From: an uncultured Bacillota bacterium
Lineage (GTDB): Bacteria > Bacillota > Clostridia > Christensenellales > QAND01
Assembly (NCBI GenBank): GCA_905208455.1
Contig: CAJLPK010000025.1
Coordinates: forward strand, 1-19,104
Direction of reading: 5' to 3'
DNA length: 19,104 nt
Below are positions 14,852-19,104 of the stretch, piece by piece. Each line of letters opens with the position of its first letter. Position 1 is the first letter of the stretch. The notes under the pieces are model-generated. The model did not search any database. It worked only from the letters and a program-made list of their open reading frames with translations, and was not told the DNA's origin. The translations under genes and the position numbers were made by a program.

Positions 14852-15313
14852 TTACGCCTCCTCCGGCTCTACTTCGTACTCCATAATATCCAAAAATACC
14901 TGTCCCTTAAGATGGTCTATTTCATGGCAAAAGGCCCTGGCCAAAAGATCCTCTCCGGTATATTCGACGGGTTTTCCCTCTCTATCCAGCGCGCGCACCT
15001 TGACCCACTGCGGGCGTTTTACCATGGCCCAGCGGCCAGGGGCAGACAAGCATCCCTCTACATCTTCCTTTTCTCCGGCCACCTCTACGATTTCCGGGTT
15101 GACCAATTCAAATTGCTGGCCGTCCACATCAATGACGCACACATTTCTCAGCACGCCCACCTGCGGGGCCGCAAGCCCTACTCCATTTGCATGGTGCATA
15201 GTCTCCATCATATCATCCAGCAAACGTCGAATATAGTCATCCACTTCCTTGACGGGTTTGCATTGTTTATGTAAGTTTTCATTTTCTACAGTAATGATCT
15301 CTCGTATTGCCAT
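14852..15313 (-). CDS. def: Peptide deformylase
   Basis: This metalloenzyme removes the N-formyl group from nascent proteins. From ATG 15313 the product is 153 residues, the usual length. It has all three signature motifs: GVGLAAPQVG (44-53, Q51), EGCLS (86-90, metal C88) and HEIDH (130-134, metal H130 and H134, catalytic E131). An upstream in-frame start at 15352 would add 13 residues not seen in the family, while MAIREI is a typical beginning. The nearest ribosome site, GAGGAG, is 12 bases upstream, a rather long spacing. The end carries the fmt ribosome site, so the two are probably coupled. Confidence 0.95.
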   Translation of the reverse strand: MAIREIITVENENLHKQCKPVKEVDDYIRRLLDDMMETMHHANGVGLAAPQVGVLRNVCVIDVDGQQFELVNPEIVEVAGEKEDVEGCLSAPGRWAMVKRPQWVKVRALDREGKPVEYTGEDLLARAFCHEIDHLKGQVFLDIMEYEVEPEEA

Positions 15314-15342
15314 TGTTAAAATGCACTCCTCTCCGGCTATCA

Positions 15343-15351
15343 AGTATATCA
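15343..15351 (-). promoter_or_regulatory. Possible extended -10 promoter before def
   Basis: In the 63-base gap between priA and def, the minus strand reads TGATATACT, an extended -10 pattern (TGn before TATACT), about 30 bases before the def start. No good -35 is visible at 17 bases. It could give def-fmt and following genes a promoter independent of priA. Confidence 0.35.
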
Positions 15352-15376
15352 TAAATCCCCTAACGCTGTTTGGCGA

Positions 15377-17629
15377 TTAAAGCAAATTTGTCGGATCTGT
15401 TTCCATAATCATAGTACACCCATCAAAAATACAGCCATCAAATAGCCGATAAAGCTTTTCCACCTGTCCATCTTGAATGACGGACAAATCCAATTTCAGC
15501 AGAATCTGCATTCTTGTCTCACCTTTGATGCGCGCGATAGGCGCTGAGCCATAATCGAATTGCAGCGGCTGTATTTGCTGGTTGGCAAAGTAAGCGGAAA
15601 GTGTTGCAACGCTGTCCAAGCATGCTTTTTTTACCGCATCCTGTACGCCGCGGAACAAAAGCCTGATAAACTGTGCATAGGGTGGAAATTGGGCCATCCT
15701 TCGATGCTGTATCTCCTGTGCATAAAATTGCCGGTAATCCTGTTTGACCGCCGCCTGTATTGCAAAGTGATCCGGGTGATAGGTCTGCACAATCACCTTC
15801 CCTGGTATATCCCCCCTGCCAGCACGCCCGGCCACCTGTGTTATCAACTGAAAGGTTCGTTCCGCGCTTCTGTAATCCGGCACATAGAGCGAACTATCCG
15901 CTGCCAGCACGCCGACCAGCGTCACGTTTTCAAAATCATGCCCCTTAGCAATCATTTGCGTGCCAATGAGTACATCGGCCTGTTTTTTTGCAAAGGCCTG
16001 CAAAATCTTCAAATGAGCATCCTTTCCCTGGGTCGTATCCGCATCCATGCGCAACACGCGGGCCTTGGGAAAATGCAGCTTCACCTGTTCTTCTACCTGT
16101 TGTGTACCAATGCCAAATTGCTTTAGGTACGGTTTGCCGCATACAGGGCACACGCTTGGCAGTGCCTCTGTCTTACCGCAGTAATGGCATTGGAGCAGTT
16201 CCTTATAAGCCGTTCTGTGGTATGTCATAGATACATCGCAATCCTCGCATTGTATCACATAGCCACATCCCCTGCACATTAGGAAAGTAGAGTATCCACG
16301 CCGATTGATAAACAGCATCATCTGCTCTTGCCGCGCCAGGCAGTCCTCCATGGCTTTAGAAAGCGCGCCGCTGAAAATAGAGCGATTCCCTCTGGCCAGC
16401 TCTTCACGCATATCCGATACATATACTTGCGGCAAACTCTGCCCCCCGGCCCTCTCTGGCAGCGATAGATACTGTATCTCTCCCTCCATACATCGATGAT
16501 AGGTCACAACAGAGGGGGTTGCGCTTCCCAAAACAAGCGTTGCACCGGTCAGAGAACATCGCTTTTCTGCTATCTCATGGGCTGTATACTGCGGCTTATG
16601 CTCGCTGCGGTAGGACTGCTCGTGCTCCTCATCAATAAGAATCAATCCCAAATTGTATACCGGCGCAAATACAGCCGACCTTGGCCCAATGACCATACGC
16701 GCCTGCCCTGTCAAAATCCTTTTCCATTCATCGTATCGTTCTCCCGCTGAAAGCCTGCTGTGCAAAACAGCAACAGTTTCTCCTAAGTGCGCACGAAATC
16801 GCGATACCATCTGTGGCGTAAGAGAAATCTCAGGTACAAGCATGATACATCCTTTATGGTCCGATAGCGCAGCCTGGATCGCGCGCAAATATACCTCTGT
16901 CTTACCGCTTCCGGTAATTCCATGCAAGAGATAACGCCCTTTGCTTGTAGAAAGAGAGGATACTATTTTCTCCACAGCCTGCTTTTGATACGGGGTCAGT
17001 ACATGTTGTTCATTTTTATTGGCCGCTCCCAATCCGCGATACGGCGCCCGGCGCACTTCTACCTGCTCCGAACAAACATAGCCCTTCTTTTTGAGCTGTA
17101 CTAGGGCGGACCGTGCCCCTGGAAAGGCCTGGCACAGTTCTGTGGCGGCAATCCTCCCCACCTGTGCAATCAGATTTAACGCTTCCGCCTGCGCAGGCGC
17201 CTTTCTTCCTCCGCATTCTCCCCGCAAAAGCGCCATGCATGCCTGCCAATCCAAGTCCGGCGCCAAGGATAGAACCTCCACGCGCTTTTCCGTGACACGC
17301 CGGCCGCGCAGCTGCGCAGGGATCATCAGTCTCAGGGCATCTACGATAAAGCAATGATAAGAAAGCGCCATCCATTTTGCCAATTCAATCTGTTCAGGAA
17401 GGAATGCGGAAAAGGAATCTTCTTTTCTTAAAATCGTTTTTGTTTTTTCTGCTTGATAAGCATTTTCCTCGGTGATGCAAATGATATATCCTTCTTTTGG
17501 CGTATTCCCTTTCCCAAAAGGCACCACCACACGGTCTCCTGGTGCAATCTCCATGTCTTTCGGTACTCGATAGGAAAAAACATGGTCTATCTTGGCATGT
17601 GCAATATCAATGATGACCTGTGCGTACAA
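15377..17629 (-). CDS. priA: Primosomal helicase PriA
   Basis: PriA recognises stalled forks and D-loops and reloads the replication machinery. The 750-residue product has the N-terminal DNA-binding region (about 1-115, starting YAQVIIDIAHAKIDHVFSY), Walker A GITGSGKT (237-244), the DEEH helicase box (333-336), and GSATPS (368-373). Eight zinc-binding cysteines lie at 452, 455, 461, 464, 481, 484, 494 and 497. Motif V is GTQMIAKGHDF (556-566) and motif VI QVAGRAGR (598-605). All catalytic parts are present. The start is TTG with AGGGG about 8 bases upstream and matches family N-termini; no ATG lies nearby. A terminator-like hairpin precedes it. Confidence 0.96.
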   Translation of the reverse strand: MYAQVIIDIAHAKIDHVFSYRVPKDMEIAPGDRVVVPFGKGNTPKEGYIICITEENAYQAEKTKTILRKEDSFSAFLPEQIELAKWMALSYHCFIVDALRLMIPAQLRGRRVTEKRVEVLSLAPDLDWQACMALLRGECGGRKAPAQAEALNLIAQVGRIAATELCQAFPGARSALVQLKKKGYVCSEQVEVRRAPYRGLGAANKNEQHVLTPYQKQAVEKIVSSLSTSKGRYLLHGITGSGKTEVYLRAIQAALSDHKGCIMLVPEISLTPQMVSRFRAHLGETVAVLHSRLSAGERYDEWKRILTGQARMVIGPRSAVFAPVYNLGLILIDEEHEQSYRSEHKPQYTAHEIAEKRCSLTGATLVLGSATPSVVTYHRCMEGEIQYLSLPERAGGQSLPQVYVSDMREELARGNRSIFSGALSKAMEDCLARQEQMMLFINRRGYSTFLMCRGCGYVIQCEDCDVSMTYHRTAYKELLQCHYCGKTEALPSVCPVCGKPYLKQFGIGTQQVEEQVKLHFPKARVLRMDADTTQGKDAHLKILQAFAKKQADVLIGTQMIAKGHDFENVTLVGVLAADSSLYVPDYRSAERTFQLITQVAGRAGRGDIPGKVIVQTYHPDHFAIQAAVKQDYRQFYAQEIQHRRMAQFPPYAQFIRLLFRGVQDAVKKACLDSVATLSAYFANQQIQPLQFDYGSAPIARIKGETRMQILLKLDLSVIQDGQVEKLYRLFDGCIFDGCTMIMETDPTNLL

Positions 17630-17656
17630 ATTTCTTCCCCTTCACTGATGTCTAAG

Positions 17657-17679
17657 AAAAAAGCACCAAAGGTGCTTTT
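17657..17679 (-). terminator. Terminator-like hairpin between coaBC and priA
   Basis: On the minus strand AAAAGCACC (17679-17671), loop TTT and GGTGCTTTT (17667-17659) form a 9-bp stem, and the U run extends to six (17662-17657). It lies 14 bases after the coaBC stop and 27 bases before the priA start. It probably ends or attenuates the rpoZ-coaBC transcript. There is too little room after it for a full promoter for priA. Confidence 0.75.
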
Positions 17680-17693
17680 AAGGGCTGTTCAGA

Positions 17694-18878
17694 CTACTTC
17701 AAATAGGATTTTGCCTGATCCAAAATAAAGTCTGCAATTTCTTCTTTAGGCGCAATATCATGCGGGCAAAGACGTCCATCCTCATGAACGACCGTTACAA
17801 TGTTGGTGTCTGTTCCAAACCCGGCTCCCTTTTGTGTAACATCATTGGCCACAATCATGTTCAATCTTTTTCTGTGAAGCTTGTCTATTGCATAATTTTG
17901 TACATCGTTGGTTTCTGCAGCAAAGCCAACGACCGCTTGCCCGGGCCTTTTATCAGGCAATGCTCCTAAAATATCCTGTGTCTGTTTTAGCTGCCAGACC
18001 ATAGGCTGCCCTTCCGTCTTTTTAATTTTTCGCTCGCTCTGCTTTTCTATGGTAAAATCCGCCGGAGCAGCTGCCATAATCAATAAATCACAGTTTGGAA
18101 ATCTTTGCTGCACTGCTTCCAGCATATCCTGTGTGCTTGTCACAGGGCAGCCCTCTACCCCATAGGGCAAAGGCAACGAAACAGGCCCATGAACCAATGT
18201 GACCTTTGCCCCGCGCCGTTTGGCTGCTTTTGCGATGGCAAAGCCCATTTTTCCACTGCTGTGGTTTGTAATATAGCGCACAGGGTCTACCGTTTCTTGG
18301 GTTGGGCCGGCTGTAACCAGAACCTTTTTTCCAGAGAGATCCTTCTGCGTGAAGGCATCATGCACCGCTTCCACAATCTCTCCTGGATCGCTCATGCGTC
18401 CCTGTCCTGAATCTCCGCACGCTAAATAACCGCTGTCCGGGCCTACCATGAAAACACCGAAGGACTTTAACACTTCCACATTCTTCTGGACGATCGCATT
18501 GTTCCACATGTTGGTATTCATCGCCGGCGCCAATACAACAGGCGCTTTGGTAGCCAGCACCGTCGTCGTCAGCATATCATCCGCAATTCCGTTGGCATAT
18601 TTCCCCAGAAAATTAGCGCTGGCGGGCGCTACCAAAAAAACATCCGCGCGCTTTGCCAAGGCAATATGCTCTACCTCCCACGGCGTTTCCCTTGTGAACA
18701 TATCCACCACTACCGGATGGTTTGTTAGCGTTTCAAAGGTCAAGGGGGCAATGAATTCAGTGGCATGCTTAGTCATGATCACATAGACATCATAGCCCTG
18801 CTTTTTCAGCTGGGACGCTATCTCTGCGCTCTTATAGGCTGCAATGCCGCCCGTCACACCCAATACTACGCATGACAT
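17694..18878 (-). CDS. coaBC: Bifunctional phosphopantothenoylcysteine decarboxylase/phosphopantothenate-cysteine ligase
   Basis: This enzyme carries out two consecutive steps of coenzyme A synthesis: ligation of cysteine to 4'-phosphopantothenate (CoaB, C-terminal half) and FMN-dependent decarboxylation to 4'-phosphopantetheine (CoaC, N-terminal half). The 394-residue protein has GVTGGIAAYK (7-16), catalytic H71 in EHIALAK, PAMNTNMW (118-125) and the substrate lid with C154 in GYLACGDSGQGRM. The CoaB half starts near 183, with VTAGPTQE, the dimer/active-site segment RYITNHSSGKMG (201-212), APADF and KIKK. The ATG lies two bases after the rpoZ stop, with GAGGA about 9 bases upstream. Length is normal and both halves are intact. 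Confidence 0.97.
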   Translation of the reverse strand: MSCVVLGVTGGIAAYKSAEIASQLKKQGYDVYVIMTKHATEFIAPLTFETLTNHPVVVDMFTRETPWEVEHIALAKRADVFLVAPASANFLGKYANGIADDMLTTTVLATKAPVVLAPAMNTNMWNNAIVQKNVEVLKSFGVFMVGPDSGYLACGDSGQGRMSDPGEIVEAVHDAFTQKDLSGKKVLVTAGPTQETVDPVRYITNHSSGKMGFAIAKAAKRRGAKVTLVHGPVSLPLPYGVEGCPVTSTQDMLEAVQQRFPNCDLLIMAAAPADFTIEKQSERKIKKTEGQPMVWQLKQTQDILGALPDKRPGQAVVGFAAETNDVQNYAIDKLHRKRLNMIVANDVTQKGAGFGTDTNIVTVVHEDGRLCPHDIAPKEEIADFILDQAKSYLK

Positions 18879-18880
18879 AG

Positions 18881-19090
18881 TTAAAATTCCTCAAATCCGC
18901 TGTCTACATTGAATTTCCCATCGTACATCTCTTTTGCAGCGATCGAAACTGATTTTTCATCAGGATCAATATCAATCAAAGGTGCATCCCCTGATACCAA
19001 TTGGCGGGCGCGTTTCGATACGACAACCACCAAAGAATACCGACATTCTACCTTGTCCAATAATTCGTTGATAGGCGGGTCAATGATCAT
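18881..19090 (-). CDS. rpoZ: DNA-directed RNA polymerase omega subunit
   Basis: Omega is a small subunit that helps RNA polymerase assembly. The 69-residue product has the family pattern: PPINELLDKVECRYSLVVVVSKRARQL (DLL, RYSLV and KRARQL boxes, residues 5-31), then the ALKE-like helix with AAKEMYDGK. The ATG start has GGGAGG about 8 bases upstream at the window edge. It is directly followed by coaBC, as in B. subtilis (yloH-yloI). Genes usually found before it (gmk and a RemA-type regulator) would lie outside the window. Confidence 0.93.
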   Translation of the reverse strand: MIIDPPINELLDKVECRYSLVVVVSKRARQLVSGDAPLIDIDPDEKSVSIAAKEMYDGKFNVDSGFEEF

Positions 19091-19104
19091 TCTTATTCCT
19101 CCCA

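Noticed and set aside
14535..15236. Long plus-strand open frame (233 codons) opposite def and fmt
   Set aside because: Lies wholly antisense to two genes with complete catalytic motifs; its translation shows no domain or ribosome site and fits a reading-frame shadow.
15560..16126. Plus-strand open frame (188 codons) opposite priA
   Set aside because: Covers the conserved helicase C-terminal motifs in antisense; composition looks like a shadow of the real frame.
1..19104. CRISPR array, tRNA or rRNA genes, insertion sequence, phage or defence genes
   Set aside because: I saw no regular direct repeats, no transposase or integrase motifs and no RNA gene signatures on either strand; nearly all sequence is accounted for by conserved genes.

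Overview
The window is a compact stretch of bacterial core genome with every recognisable gene on the minus strand, so transcription runs from high to low coordinates. Gene content, GGAGG-type ribosome binding sites, SepF and DivIVA, and a PASTA-domain Ser/Thr kinase point to a Gram-positive Bacillota, most likely class Clostridia. I cannot name a genus. The block from rpoZ to thiN has the same gene order as the Bacillus subtilis rpoZ-coaBC-priA-def-fmt-rsmB-rlmN-prpC-prkC-rsgA-rpe-thiN cluster.

Layout in the direction of transcription. (1) 19090-7198: a housekeeping block. rpoZ (RNA polymerase omega) and coaBC (coenzyme A synthesis) come first, followed by a terminator-like hairpin. Then priA (replication restart), def and fmt (formyl-methionine handling), rsmB and rlmN (rRNA methylation), a PP2C phosphatase and PASTA kinase pair, rsgA (30S maturation), rpe and thiN. 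From def to thiN the genes overlap or sit within 3 bases of each other, which suggests strong translational coupling. (2) 7161-5034 and 4906-3605: a glycerophosphodiester phosphodiesterase and two paralogous major facilitator transporters. Palindromes lie upstream of the first transporter, and a hairpin plus a strong terminator surround the second. (3) 3481-42: a separate transcription unit with its own promoter. It holds a membrane-anchored HlyD-like adaptor without a transporter, the PLP-binding protein YggS/YlmE, SepF and DivIVA, and ends in a strong terminator.

Functionally the window links translation quality, ribosome assembly, cofactor supply, envelope-sensing phosphorylation and cell division. 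The most accessory part is the transporter pair and its control region. I found no mobile element, CRISPR array, tRNA, rRNA, phage gene or defence system, and no non-genic stretch longer than about 130 bases. Starts were re-chosen for seven genes (both transporters, prkC, rlmN, rsmB, def and, by confirming a TTG, fmt) from ribosome binding site position, stop/start overlap and family N-termini. The least ordinary observations are the two operator-like palindromes before the first transporter, the orphan HlyD-like protein in a division operon, and the unusually long charge-patterned SepF linker. None of these proves a new system.
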